Assembly (NCBI RefSeq): GCF_030272615.1
Contig: NC_081410.1
Span: 501,854,442 to 501,918,441, forward strand
Length of the DNA stretch: 64,000 nucleotides
Direction: 5' to 3'
Origin: Cryptomeria japonica
Lineage: Eukaryota; Streptophyta; Pinopsida; Cupressales; Cupressaceae
Part shown: positions 36,056-49,261 of the stretch, piece by piece
Layout of the letters: every line of letters starts with the position of its first letter
Numbering within the stretch: position 1 is the first letter of the stretch
Position numbers and translations under genes: made by a program
The notes under the pieces: model-generated
Database searches by the model: none
What the model was told of the DNA's origin: nothing
What the model saw: the letters and a program-made list of their open reading frames with translations, nothing else

Positions 36056-37319
36056 GTTTGTTATTTATTTCATTATGTGGGAAAAGGATAAAGTAATATT
36101 TTATTTGGAAGATTTTGGAAATAAAATATATTTATAGTTTAGTAAGTTTTAAATAATATATTATTATCCGAGAAATTAGACGATAATAGGTTATCTGGAG
36201 ATTTTTGAAATGAAATAATATAGTTTATTTGGGTAATTAGAAAATAGGAATATTATATCTTTGGGTATTTTGGAAACTTAAATAATATACTATTGGAAAT
36301 ATTGGGAATTAAATAAAGTATCGTTAGGAGAAATTTGGTAAGTAAATGAAATTTTCATTTAGTAAAATAAATTGGTAATTTATATTGTTCTCTGAATTAA
36401 GAAATAGGCAAGATTGTACTAGTGCAATTATGGTATTGAATTTACCTTGTAATGGTGTTTTGTTTTCTGTTATTGTATTTAAGAACTTAGATCATTTAGA
36501 AAACTTGATCGACATTTAGTGTTTAAATCAATATGGGAAAAGATTGCCTCTACCAGTTAATGCCTATGCAAGTTTAATTTCTATATTTGCTTTTGCTTAA
36601 GTAATGGCAAGACTTGATATGTTTGTTTGGACCCTGTCGTTTGGTTGATTTGGGGTACTTGTTTATATCAACAGTCTCTAGTTCGGCTATTGCCTTGTGA
36701 TGATGTTATAATTGGTCTTGTCCTTTATGTAGGAGTAGTGTGTTGATTTGTGGTTGACCATAGTTGGTCAGGTCTCTAGTTAGAGTATCGTCAGGCAGTG
36801 GACCTTTGTATTTGATTTTTATATGATCAGTTGGATCCATTTTTTATGTAGGGATCATTTATGTTTTTATTGACCGAAGTGGTCATTTGTATATTGGTTA
36901 TGTTCACCTAAATGGCAGGATTGTAAATGAAGTGAACTTTATGTATTATTAACTTATTTAATGATTAGAGGGGTCTTGTAGTTGAGCAGACCCGGAGATG
37001 TAGCCCACTAGGGGTGAACTTCGATACCATTTCGGTGTTATGTGATGCTTTTGTGCTAATGTTTCATGTTTAGTGTTAGCATGTATGGATGACATTTTGA
37101 TAGAATGTATAAGTGGATTAGATGAGATTTATCGTATATGCATGTATGCAGTCGTCTCTTAAATGCAATAAATTGGGTCATGAAGGAATGTATTCTGTTA
37201 ATGTTAATGAGAATAAGTATGCATGAAAAGACCTCATTAATTATGATGAAATTATAGTGCATTTTGGAACAAGATGCATGGCATGAGTTTAATGTAAAAT
37301 TGAATGTAATGAATGGATA

Positions 37320-37830
37320 ACAATTATTGGATGAACTCGTCATATTACCTAAATTGTAATTCTAATGGATGAACTTCATTTGGTTACCTACATTTTAACC
37401 TTGATAAATGAACTCCATCATAATAGCTATATTTTAACTAAAATGGATGAACTCATTTAGTTATTTACATTTTAATCTTAATAAATGAACTTCATCATAT
37501 TAGCTTTATTTTAACTATAATGGATGTACTCATCAAGTTATCTATATTTTAACCCTAATGGATGAACTTCATTATGATATTTACATTTTAACGTTAATAT
37601 ATGAACTTCCTCATATTAGCTATATTTTGACTATAATGGAAGATCTCATCGTGTTATCTAATTGTAACTCTAATGGATGAACTTCATTACGTTATCTAAC
37701 TTTTTTACTCAAATGGATGAACCTTCACATGTATCTATGTTTTAACTTTAATGGGTAAATTTCCTCATTTTAGCCTCATCTTCAACCTTGATGGATGAAC
37801 ATGTCCTATTATCTATAATTTTTAATTTAC
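37320..37830 (+). repeat. Minisatellite, about 11 units of about 45 bp
   Basis: Units follow the pattern ATGGATGAACTTCAT, then TTATCTAxATTTTAAC, with alternate units carrying ATTAGCTATATTTTAACT, so the higher-order period is near 90 bp. The units are well diverged. Confidence 0.85.
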
Positions 37831-38107
37831 TGAACATATTATATCCATGTTTTAATTAATAACAAGTAATTAAGATAACCTGCTTAATTGGATCAAATGT
37901 CATGAGTTGAGTTAGGTGTTAAGTTACGTAATCACGTTGGGAAACTCCTTAGGTTTGTTTAGTCTTCCGCTGTGTTATCGAAGCTTTAGATCACTCAATG
38001 TATCTTAATGTTGCGTCTTATTACAACTCTTTAAAAAAAAAATTGCACTTCATTTGTGCATTCTAGATTTATCCCTTCGGGGTTTCCTGTTAGGGCATTA
38101 CATGTAG

Positions 38108-38279
38108 GGTGCTCATAAGCTTTGTCGGCTGAAAATTGCCAAGGGGTTCACTCTAACACCTTGTGGAGCCTAGAGAAACAACTAAAAATGACAAAATAAT
38201 TATCACCTCAAGGTTATAATTTAGTAATTACCAAGCAATAATAAAAATATATTTTAGGGCTCTTTTTACCTAATTTTTT
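38108..38279. other. No recognised feature
   Basis: Continuation of the DNA that flanked the giant LTR on the left before its insertion. Confidence 0.4.
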
Positions 38280-39465
38280 TTAAATGAGTTGGAGCAGTGA
38301 GAGTTAGGGCATATGTGTAGGTAGTAGGATTTATAGGTTGTCTGGTGATGCCAAGGGTGAGGATGACCTAGAAGCGGATGATCTTTGTTTTTTCCTCTCT
38401 TCTTTTCTGATGCATAATAGAGTTTCTATGGTGTTGTTTTTCCTTTTACTTTCTACGGTTGCTTGTTTATACCTTTGGTTGCAAAGGAGATCATTATTTA
38501 CCTTGTTTTTCTTGTCATTATTGGTGTGAAGGTGGGTTGGAGGGCCTTGTTCGCTGATCCAGACCTTGTCTCTATTGTTTGTTCTAGCAAATCTAATGTT
38601 GCTTTTGTGGCCTTAGCATTGGGTGTGCTCTGTCTCTTTTTCTTGTTTTAGGTGTGTTTCATTTCTTTCATGGTGGTGGTATTTTTTGAGGTGGGCTAGC
38701 TTTTAGTTGTAGTTTCCTCTACTCTTTCCCCTGGTGTTGTGCCTCTTTTGCTCTCTTCTTAGTTTTTTTTTATGGGGAAGCTAGTTTTGGTGCTGAGTGA
38801 GAGATTGTTATCATTGTTGCAGAGGATATTCTTCTTTTGTTAGTATTGTGGGTTTCCATTGTGGCTTCTTTTGTCTATGTGCACATTGGTGTTTTTCCTC
38901 CTACTTTTTATTTGTCAGTGTTTTTGGAGATTGACTATTTTTTCTGATAGTAGTTCCTTTGCACTTTGTTAGATGATTAGTTTGGTGGAGGGATTTCCTT
39001 TCCTTGGTTCTCCCTAGCCTAGTTTCTCCTTGGAGTGGATTGGGTGTTGAAGGAATTTTGTGGTGGTGGGTGTCCCTACGTTTGTTGGGGATTTTTTTTG
39101 TTGTTCTCTGGTGGTTTTCATTTTTAGATTCCTCCTTTTTCTAGGGGATGAAGTTTGTTCTTTCAGGTTTGGAGTCTTGTTGATGAATTTTTTTGCCTTT
39201 ATTTTGTGTCCCTTTGTTTCTTTCCATTTGGCATCCTATCATTTTTCTCCTATTGAGGTGGAGTGCTTTCCTAAGGAGGTGGAGATCTTTTATGTGGATA
39301 AGGGAGAGGATTATTCAGGGTTCTTATTTCCCTTGCTTTCTTCCCTTGCTAACCTTATAGAGGTGGACACATCTTCTATTAAGGTAGATATGGGCTTTGT
39401 GGGTGAGGTGGAGACTGACTGTTTCATAAAAATTTTCTTAGTTTCAAGGGTAGCTTATTTTTAGC
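38280..39465 (+). other. Pyrimidine-rich segment, possible retroposed sequence
   Basis: Strongly T/C-rich on the plus strand, with purine-rich blocks GAGGTGGAG, and a 134-codon ORF (39060-39464) rich in Phe, Val and Ser. The composition resembles 47480-49261 and the retroposon at 29259-30779. No poly(A) tail or target duplication was found at its right end, so its nature stays open. Confidence 0.35.
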
Positions 39466-42176
39466 TCTTTGTTCTACTAGAGACCACTTTATCCTTTTAT
39501 AACTCGTTGAGGTTCGAAAGTTCCAAATCAATACATGCACATATAAAAGAGGTAAAATTATTGTGTTGCATATGGGATTTCCTTGGTAAACCCTGATTTT
39601 AGTGCTCCCACCTCCACAACAATGATGATGATGATAACGAGAGTGTACACCCTTAGGGATTAGGGACAAAACAAATACAATAAACTATAGTGAGCAAGGT
39701 TACCTTAGATGTAGCACCTTCACTAAATCACTAGGAATCACACACTAAGTGATGATGTAGTGCTCCTTGATTTCTTGCAAGTGTTAATACATAGCATGAT
39801 AAGAATAATAGATAAAAAACAATGCACGAGGACAGCTTCATTGTAATGAAAATTGCATATCATAGTGCATGATAGATAATTGCTCTATAATTTGTAAGGG
39901 AGAAGAGAATTATATTTAGATGCAATTAACATCTTTTTACAATAAACATTTAGGATTATATCAACAAGAAAGATCATGTCTATTGGAGTCACTAGGTCCA
40001 CATTCGAATTTAAAAGTTTTGGCATGTTTTGTCTAGTATGCTAGTGTTTGGTGTTAGTATCTTGGCATAATTTACACTTTAGAGGGCCCAACACTAGAGG
40101 ATTTGACAAATATTTTAAAATGAACTTGAAAAAATAACATTAAAACATAATGAGGCATTTATGCTAAAGTGAGTGCTAAACCAAATGTGATTTAGTCATT
40201 AGTGGTAATGATTTATGATGCCGCACATCCCGAAGTTTCCATCATTTGACAATATTTGATGCATCCATCATAAGAAAGTAATTTTATGAATGTATCATGT
40301 TATGTTTTTTTTTTCATTTATATTGAGAACATGTCTATAGTTCCTATACTCTAACAAGGTTATGGTTATAATTATAGGTGTACTTGTGACTAATGTCATG
40401 TTATAGTCATTTAGTATCTTGTGAATAAATTTTATATAATATGACTAGACTATGATAAATAATATTAGTCATGCACATGTGCAAATATTAGTCTAGTTGT
40501 GCTATACTTTCTAAAAAATTATAAATTTAAAAATAATCCTTTTAAACATTAAATAAAATATATGTATGTTAAATATGAATACAATAGGTATATTTAAAGA
40601 TAGCTATAGCCATCATAAAAATTAACAAGACATAAATTCACTTAAGCTTCATATAATTTTTCTCAATATAACAAGTATAACAACTCGAGCTCCTAACAAG
40701 ACTCAAATTCACTATAAATGACAAGCCTAACTTATTCCAAATAATCATCGGGAACAAAGTAAAGAATCTACTAAGATTTATTCTATAAGGTCAACCCTCC
40801 CCAAATCAAAAAATTCTAATTAGACATCTATTAAAAATCCATTTAATTAAACACTTATATTCTATTCTAAAAAATATGAGTAAAAGAAATTTAATAAAAA
40901 ACAATTCTTGATAAATAATATTCTTAGCCACAAAATCAAACCTCTAAGACTCTTAGGAATTTGATTCAGCTAGGAAAATAGAATAGTAGAATCCATTTCA
41001 TAATTAATCTTTGTCCATCTCATCTCAAAAAATTTCTCCAAAGTTGTACGAATGACCCATGCCCTCCTTTAATTTTTATAGAGAAATCCAATTTATGAAG
41101 ATAAGAAAAAATGAGCCGATCCTTTATTATCACAATCAACTTTTCCTAACCTTGAAGGAATTAAATGTGTCTATTGGTCCTAATAAGATTTACTATGACA
41201 AAGAAAATGATATGTCAAAAGACTAGAGTTAGTTGCAAAGGTTGACAAATAAAGATAGTTGGGAAAATTAGATACAAATATTTCATATATTCTTCCTAGA
41301 AGAAGGAGAAACACTCCCAAAATTTTGAAATGAATGATAAAGAGTTGTCCTTCCCAAGGTAGGCGAAGAGGTAAGATGGTACTTAATAAAATATTATACA
41401 ATTTGGAGGGTTCAAGATTTCATTATGTTAACTCCTATCATTTTCCTTTTCTCAAAACTTTGAGACACCATAATTTAATAAGTTTACCAAACATTTTTTT
41501 GTCTTCCTTTGAATCATTTATCTTGAATGGTGAAAATTACCCTCTTCACTAGGGCCTCATCTATTACCTTTGCTAGTTTAGTATATATCAAAACCAAAAT
41601 CAAACTATAATCTAGAATGCTAAAACAATGATTCCTATTAAAACTATTGTGGATTATGTGTCCAATCCTATTCAAAATAAGAACTTTATTGATGCTATTC
41701 TACCTAAATATTCTAGATCTATCTCAAATATTCAAGGAAAAATTGACGTCTCCTAATATTTGGTTGTTGTCTAAACAACCTAACTCATCAATAATTTATT
41801 TAATCATAATAATCCTTTCAATAATTCTTGGCCAATTTCCTTAGAGAAAGACCCTAATATGCATCCCTCTAAGAACTTTCATATTTATGAAACTATTTCA
41901 AAAGATCCTATTTTGGCAAGAGACAATGCTAAGGATTTCTTCAATAAAATAGATATTAAGTCTAATAATGTATACCTGGTCATAGATTCTAAATATTTTT
42001 CAAATGGACCGAAAATATCCTTAGAAAGATGTGAAAAAGAAAATTGTAACCAATCCCTCTAGGGGAGGTTGTAAGCTTGCAATTTTAATCTTACCATTCT
42101 AGATACCATGGATGAAAAGAACTAATAAAAATGAAAATAAAATTTATTCTAAGAAAAGATTCTAGATATGGGAAGT
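39466..42176. other. No recognised gene
   Basis: About 2.7 kb of AT-rich DNA. The part 41330-42110 has several short open plus-strand pieces without known motifs; it lies just before an LTR-like start at 42177 and could be the end of an unrecognised element. Confidence 0.5.
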
Positions 42177-43250
42177 TGTAGACATCTAAAAATGACTAAT
42201 GCATTTTCATATTTTCATCACCATCTCATTAATTCTTCTATTCATATTAATTAAATAATTTTTAATTATATATTTGAGCTAGCATTTCCTCTATTCATTA
42301 AAATACTTTTTAATTATTCTATTAATTGATTTTTTTGCCTCCATTATAATTAAATAATTTTTTATTTTCCTCCAATATTGATTAAATAATTTATTATTAA
42401 ATTAATTAATATTTTGGTCCTCTATAACTATATAATATTTGAAAAATAACTAATTAGCTAACATTTCTCTCAAAATTAAATAAATTTAAATATTTATTTA
42501 ATCCTCCGCCTTAAATAAATAAAATTAGCATTTATTGATTTCCTCGATGCATTTACACCCTTCCTTACCCTTTCAATTCATCAATCCATGTGCATTATAT
42601 GTCTTCCCCTCTCTCAAATTTTCTCATCTTTTTATCTCACCAATTAATCTCAACTATTAATCAAATGTTATGTGAGACATATAAATAAGATCTTCACTTA
42701 TTCACTTCTCCCTAGAGCTAGCACTTCATGATATCAAAATCACTGTTATTATTTTGATAAAGTCTCTATCATTATCATTATAAAATATCAATAAATAATC
42801 TAATATCAAGAATTAATCAAACAAACTATCGTCTATCCAATAATCTAATATCAAGCATTAATCAAGCAAACTATCGTCTATCCAATATCCATTATCGAGC
42901 ATCAAGTTTTCATGCTACCATGACGTTATCAAAGTTATGGTATAAATTTTAAGATCATATCTACATCAACCATTCAAGTATTTATCAAGAAATAGTGAGT
43001 AGTATAAGGTATTTGCTATGGTATTATTGTTTATCATTTGAATTTATGCACAGATCTTAGGCTTTATCGATTGATTTTGTAAATATGGCTTTTAGATCTT
43101 GCATTGCATTATTTCTATTATTTTAACCATATTTTCATTATTCACAATATAATTTAGCGTTGCAAAATTTATTTATACTCTTTTAATTAGTGGTAAAAGA
43201 TATGCTAGATTTGTTTCAATACTAGGTTACACTTTTTGGTACATCCTGAT
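42177..43250 (+). repeat. LTR-like block starting TGTAGACATC, right end uncertain
   Basis: The start TGTAGACATCTAAAAATG, preceded by a purine-rich GATATGGGAAGT, resembles that of 11669. It contains two tandem copies of a 46-bp unit (about 42793-42885; AATCTAATATCAAG, then AACTATCGTCTATCC). The right end is set near GTTACA at about 43230 only by comparison with general LTR form. No partner LTR is seen in the window. Confidence 0.35.
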
Positions 43251-43964
43251 TTTTATTGAAATCACACATTTTTTAGAGAATATAATGATTTAAGCCTTAA
43301 GAGGTTCCATTTGAAGAAGTTAATTGAAGAGCCTTAGATCAAAATCCCTTGGATGGAACTCTCTATTCTTAAATTATACATGCAATGTAGTCTCCTTCAC
43401 ACCTACTAAAACGATGACAAAAAACCACTTTTAGATTAGCTTTTGGGGGATCAAATGAATTCATTTAGAAATTTTCTATAAGAGGTATGTAGTACTTATT
43501 ATAAAACTTCCAAAAAGTATAGTTTTTAATATATTTAATTTAATTAATATATTTATTTTTTATTTCTTATGAATGTAGGTTTTCATCGAACATTAAGGAT
43601 TGTTTCACACATGTGGACAAATTAAAAAATAGAGAAAAAAGGAAAACAAGTCAAAGAGGATATTGTCACCATTATTGACATAGATGAATGTGGTGATAAA
43701 CTAAAATTTATCTTTGGTGAGTGTGGGGCTTTGATAAGCCTCCATGGCACAAGTGAACTACAATATTACTCTTAGTTCTTTTTGTCTTATTTTGCATTAT
43801 TTTTGCGTTACTTTGAGAGTATTTTAGTTTTGATGTATAGGGCATGAGACCCTGGTTTCTCTACTTAATTTATAAAATATGACTTAAACTTGCAAAATAT
43901 GATTTAAAAATTAAAAAAATTCAGTAGCCATTGAATTCCAAGATTGTCAATATTTAATTTTATA
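43251..43964. other. No recognised feature
   Basis: AT-rich DNA with no supportable gene. Confidence 0.5.
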
Positions 43965-45572
43965 ACAATATAATATATATTCAAATTTTATTGTCCAATT
44001 ATCAAATTTATTATTTATTGTTTATTTATAAAAATGTAAAATATTGATAACATCAAATTAAGTAAAATTGTTAATGCTATTTATTCTATGTTCATATATT
44101 TTCCCATAAATACTATACAATCAATTGATAATTTTAAAAAATAAATGAAATCAAATATGTCTAAAAATAATAGAAACTTTTAATGTCTAAAATAAAATAA
44201 ACATGTCAAAAGGTTTAATTAATTATTTAAGATCTATTGAAGCAATCTCAAACTTTTGAAATTGAGCTAAGAAGAAGTTTTATTAATATGATTCTAGATT
44301 GATCTAGCATATTTGTCCAGTTCATGTTCAATGAATGCCTATCCTCTCTTGAATAAAAGAAGAATTTACAACTATAGTCAATGGATAAAGATACATGAAT
44401 GAGATGACCCAACAAGACAAACCGAAAGGTGATATAAAAGTAGCGTTGAGTAACCAAAGGGCAAATGACATGTCTGCTTAAATAAACAATACATGTTTCG
44501 TTCCGTGTACACTTCAAATTGACTCCAACTTATTTTTTTCCTAAAATGACATGATAAGCATTTACTGATCATAACTGCAAAAAAAAATGTTTGATAGAAC
44601 ATGGCAATCATTGAAATTAGAAAAAAGAAAGCTTAATAGAACATGGCAATCATTGTAATGGAGAAAAACAAACAGAAAATAGTAGAGTGCACATAACGTA
44701 AGTCAATATAATAACTTGCACGTCACGCGGAGAGAGAATATGCGTTAGTCTTTGTGAAAGCAACACCGCCATGGAAGTTCAATAAAAAGCTTCATTGCTA
44801 TTGTTCTTCAACATTTATTGTTCTCCCTGGGAGCTCTCATTTCTTTTCTCTTTCATTTCTTCTCAGATCTATAATATCTTTTTCTCTTTTTTTTTTCTCA
44901 GTTTTCTTTCTAGAATTGAAAGTCTTTTCATAGATTAGTTGTAATGGGCAACAGTTTGATCTGTGGATCCACAAAAGTTTATTCTCAAACAAACATTGAT
45001 GAAGATTTTCCTGTAATGACTACAAAGGGAAGTACTAATTCACAATATGAATTTACAAAGTCTTGGGAGGCGGTCCCTGTGGATAAGAAAATTCACAGTG
45101 TTAAGAGGGTCAAAATTACAATAACAAAAGATCAGCTGGAGGATTTGCTGTCACAGAATGTATCTGCCCAAGATGTACTGCTGAAGCTTCTGAAACATAG
45201 CGTTCAAAGTTTCCCAGGCAGGAAGGGTGAGAAAAAAGATAATGATAGATGGAGACCTGCACTAGAAAGTATTGTTGAAGGCCAAATATTGGAACTGTGG
45301 TAAAATTGGAAAGAGAAGAAGAAAAAGGAAAAAAACAGATTTTGGTGATGAGTTTGACAGATCCTTCTAGGATGAAGGTGATGCTTTTGTTGTTGCCTTA
45401 GCTAGGCATGCACGAGAAGGTGCGTGGTTGATTGATTTTAGTGTCTCTTCTCACATGACCTGATGTTGGGTTTGGTTTATAAAGTATGAAGAATATGATG
45501 GTGGGAAGGTGTACATAGGAGATGATTTTCATCTTTAAGATTGTTGGCCATGGTAGACTGTTAATTCAATTC
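43965..45572 (+). repeat. Duplicated PADRE-Copia unit, copy 2
   Basis: Matches 16855-18488 in the same orientation, about 27 kb away. Here the Copia sequence continues past the point where copy 1 stops, so copy 2 keeps more of the ancestral arrangement. Confidence 0.9.
44944..45303 (+). CDS. PADRE/DUF4228-like ORF, copy 2 (3' end fused to Copia)
   Basis: A 119-codon ORF starting MGNSLICGSTKVY, the same length as copy 1 and with no indel. It has the MGN start, KRVKITITKDQLEDLL and RWRPALESI, features of the C-terminal half of plant PADRE/DUF4228 proteins, but no clear PADRE core. The last residues (ILELW) are Copia DNA out of frame, as in copy 1; the Copia knuckle codon TGT is here TAT (45287). 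A pyrimidine-rich leader precedes the ATG as in copy 1. Roughly 20 of 22 differences from copy 1 change an amino acid, about what neutral drift or relaxed constraint gives, while the frame itself has stayed open in both. Confidence 0.5.
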   Translation: MGNSLICGSTKVYSQTNIDEDFPVMTTKGSTNSQYEFTKSWEAVPVDKKIHSVKRVKITITKDQLEDLLSQNVSAQDVLLKLLKHSVQSFPGRKGEKKDNDRWRPALESIVEGQILELW

Positions 45573-46400
45573 CTGAATGGATGAGTAAGGGGCTCAATGG
45601 CGTACTTCGTATCATTGGTTTCTCATGAAACCTACTTTTTATAAGTAAAATGTATCGGGTAGGTGTAGAAGTTGTTTTCTTGGCTCAAGGTACAAGATGG
45701 TTAGATAAGCTATGGTTCTTACTAAGAGTGTTTGAATTTACACTATATATCAACTAGATACATTCATGATTTGGTGTAATGATTCTTTAATTCTTATAAT
45801 AAAGAGAGTAGAAATCTCTTCAATTTCACTATTGGAACTAGCGATAAAGAGGTGTGTCATGTTTACTTTTGCTGTTCATTCTTTTTCGGTTCTTTAGAGT
45901 GCCCAAATGTTTTGGAGACTAAGATGCCAATAGAGAAAAAAATTGTTATGACACTAGAATAAGAGTGATATAGGTGCAAGTGGTTGAAGGACCCTTGAGG
46001 GGTTTAAATAATTATAATCAGGGATTTTGTTCCTTTGAACATTATGTATATGGAAAACAAAATTATGTTTAGTTTTAATTAGTTCTCAAAAATCTATTGT
46101 GATGTTGAACTCAATCCATTCTAATGAGTTTAGTTTGTTTAACATTCTTTTTATTTTAAATTTTTCATATTATATTTCATTCATTGATGTTTATAGTGGA
46201 GGGTCATTGGTATATTTTCTTAAAAAATAAATTTGAAATATTTTATTGTTTTAAATAGTTTAAGGCTCTTGTAGAAAATTAGACTAGTAGGGAGATTAAG
46301 GTTTTGAAGATTGATAATGACAATGAGTTTGATTCAATATATTTTAATAGATTCTATTAGGACCATGGAATAGGGCCCGAACCCCCACCTTTCCCAGAAT
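45287..46400 (+). pseudogene. Copia relic (gag knuckle, protease, integrase) fused downstream of the PADRE-like ORF
   Basis: Translated with frameshifts, this continues the Copia order seen in element C: knuckle start WNCGK (45290), GDAFVVALARHAREGAWLID (protease, about 45380-45440), SSHMT, EEYDGGKVYIGDDFHL (45487-45535), NGVLRIIGF and NLLFISK (about 45600-45640), VGVEVVFLAQGTRW (45660-45705). The integrase follows: the YGKQN neighbourhood near 46055, FIDVYSGGSLVYFLK (46180-46225) and IKVLKIDNDNEFDS (46290-46335). There are many stops. The closest sequence in the window is element C, but this copy is far older. RT and RNase H are not seen beyond 46400, nor any LTR. Confidence 0.75.
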
Positions 46401-47479
46401 ACTTGAAAACAACTCTTGTCATGATTCTCATGATGTAGATAAACATTATTCAAGTGTTTGAGTAACAATTGAAGAATCTAGAAAAGGAATTGGAAGGATT
46501 TGAAGGATTTATGAGTATATAATACTTGTTTGGAGAGATTGTCACTCTTATTAAGAGTTAATAAATATTGATACATGATGACTTGTGCTATGTGGATATT
46601 CTATGTAGCATAGTTGAGATAGTGGATAAAACACTATGATGATAGCTATTTGCTTAGAAGTGCTTGCAAATACATCTCCTCAAAATCAAATGTGGTTGTA
46701 GGTATTCATATCCATGATTGTACCTTCTATTCCTACTTTGACTTCTTCCATAATGTTTCTCATTGCACAAAATGGTAATTATACTCATATTAGTTGTAAG
46801 GACAATCCTAATTAATAAATATACTAATGACCCACCTTCCTCTACTATCCCTTTTGTTTTTAAACATGTTCACCATACCATTAACTAGTCCCCTCTTCCT
46901 CTTACCTACCATAATATTCGACCACGCACCATTAGTTCCACTCCACCTTCACATTCCACCTATTCATAGACAAATTCACCTTTTAATTCCATCATAAAGC
47001 AACTATTACAACATGTGTCTTCATTACCAAAAAAAATTAGCAAACATAACACAAAATCAATGTCAACCAACCCTTCCATCATATTGTAAATGTAGTCCTT
47101 TGTGAGATTGTTTTTTAGAGTTGCATCCCATAAAACATTGAGATGCCAAATTTTTATAAATACAATGGGAAACAAAACCTTGATACTCATGTGTTGTCTT
47201 TTACCACTTTATACAATGACTCTATTTTTTAAGATGCTCCTCTTACAAAAATATTTTCTAGGTCATTGAAAGAGATGACCACAAATAGGCTTTCCTCATT
47301 ATCTAGCAATTCAATTCACTATTTTTCTCAACTTGATAATCAATTGTTACAAAATTTTTAGAACAATATTGGATGTTAGGTAACATTAACTAATTTGGTG
47401 CATTTTAAACAAGCAGGGAAAAAAAGAAGTGATTTTATAAGTAGATAGCAAACTCTATTAAAAAAACTCTTGATGGAGC
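46401..47479. other. No recognised feature
   Basis: AT-rich DNA; it may hold further decayed Copia sequence, but no motif is clear. Confidence 0.5.
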
Positions 47480-49261
47480 ATTAGAGTGGGTGAAAGATTG
47501 GAGCTAGGGTTTTTGTGGATGAAGCTAAGGAGTTTGGAGACGGGGGTGAATATGGTGATGGTTCGAGGGTGCATGGATTCCCTTCCTCAGTCCATGGGGT
47601 TTTTTCCCATCTCTTTTGGTGGCTAGTGGTGGTGGCTCTCCTATTTCGGCTTGAGCTTGTTTTGTGCCCTCTTTGGGGGGCTCGTGTTGCTTCTCCCTTG
47701 GGATTTTCCCTTCTGGTGGGTTTGATAATCTTTTTCTTTAGGAAATGCCATTTGGGTTGTCTATTTTTGGTTTTTGATGTGGCGAAAGGGGACGAAGTTG
47801 GGGATGGGGCTCTTTTTTGAGCGGGTCTTGTTCTCTTGCTTGATGGTTTTGTATTTTTGCTTCTATTTGTCTAGTACCTTGCTCTGGGTCTAAGGAAGTC
47901 TGTCGCCTTTGCCACTAGGGAGTGTGTGAGGGGTTATGATCTTTTTTGCTTGGGCCTTTCTTTGGGTCCCTCATGTTCTTTTGGGAGTGACGACCATGGT
48001 TTGGAGATATTATTTGTGCCTTCGTGGGTGACAGTGGATATCATCCATGCTTTGCAAGGTTGATTTTCTCATATGGTTTCTTTGGCTACAAGGTGGGTTG
48101 GTCTGAGGCTCGACATCTTTTGGGCCCATTGGTTTTTCTTTGGGAGGCACCACCCCATTCTATTCATGCCAATTCTTGTTCATCTTATGTGGGTTGCTCA
48201 TGGTATTTCATTGCCATTTGTTCTTATGGCCTTGGTGGTGCTTGTTCACTCTTTGGATTATTTTTAGGATCATTTACTCATCTTGTGAGGACTAAGTGCT
48301 TTGTGGTTCCTCTTAATGCAGGGTTTTGTGGGAGTTGCTTATGCTCAAGCTTGGAGATCTTCATTTTAGATTCTTTGAAGGCTTCTTTCAATGTATTTAC
48401 TTCCTCTCTAACCTTATGTTGGATGTGTGTTGGTTTCTCTATCTCTCTTATCTCCTTGTCCTTCTCTTTTTTTCTTGATCTTTTGGGAGAGCTTTTTCTA
48501 TTGAGGACTCCTTTTGAATCTCTTTGGTTTGAGATTTCTATGGATATGGGGTCCGCTTCTCTCTATTTATTTCTATTGAATCTTGGGTCGCTTTTTATTG
48601 GCCTGGGTTTTTTTGTCCCCCCTCTTCTTATTTCTTTGGCTTTGGCCTTTGTGTTTCATTTCCAACATCTTTGGATTTCTCTGGTTTTTTTTATAGATAC
48701 CTGGTCCTATCTTCTATTCAGGTGGAGATGGATGTGCCTGGAGATGACCAATGTTATATTGAAGTGGAGATCGATGTTGTTGTTGATGCTTGGAGGTGTT
48801 GTTGGGGGGTTGATGGCACCTTGTCTCTTTAATATAAGGAAGTTGTTTTCGCCCTCTCTCCTAATTTCTTTCCTTTCTCTCCTATTGGGGTGGAGATCTT
48901 TAAGGGGAAGATGAACTCAATTTTGTTCATTCTCAAGGTTAAGGTTATGGGAGCCTTGATAAAACCCATTGTTAAGGTCGGGAGAGCTTGGAAAAACCCT
49001 ATGCTCATGTTTGTTTGAGTTTTATGGTGTTTGGGTTTGGCCTTTTTCTCTTATAGATGGTTCTCTAATGTTTAATGTTTTTGTTAGGCTATGGTTGGGA
49101 TGCTGGTTGGCTATTTTGTATCTTATTGTAGCATTCTCATATGGGTTTAGGAACTGTGCAAAATTTGAGAGTTTTACGTCCCTCCAAAACTTGTTGTAAG
49201 GGGTTTCAGGGCCCCTTAAAACTTGTTTGATACTTAATCAAAAATCTAAATAAAAAAAAAT
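47480..49261 (+). mobile_element. Pyrimidine-rich, poly(A)-ended segment, probable retroposon
   Basis: The plus strand is strongly T/C-rich and less AT-rich than its flanks, and the segment ends in CTAAATAAAAAAAAA (about 49247-49261). ORFs of 101 codons (47515-47820) and 296 codons (48024-48914) are Phe/Leu/Ser-rich with many hydrophobic runs, as expected from T-rich DNA; I do not call them genes. The left end is placed by composition only, and no clear target duplication was found. It shares blocks such as GGTGGAGATC with 38280-39465. Confidence 0.45.

Noticed and set aside
39060-39464. 134-codon ORF in pyrimidine-rich DNA
   Set aside because: Same compositional explanation; no domain.
48024-48914. 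296-codon ORF that could be read as a multi-pass membrane protein
   Set aside because: Phe/Leu/Ser richness and hydrophobic runs follow from T-rich DNA; no homologous motif and no second copy in the window.
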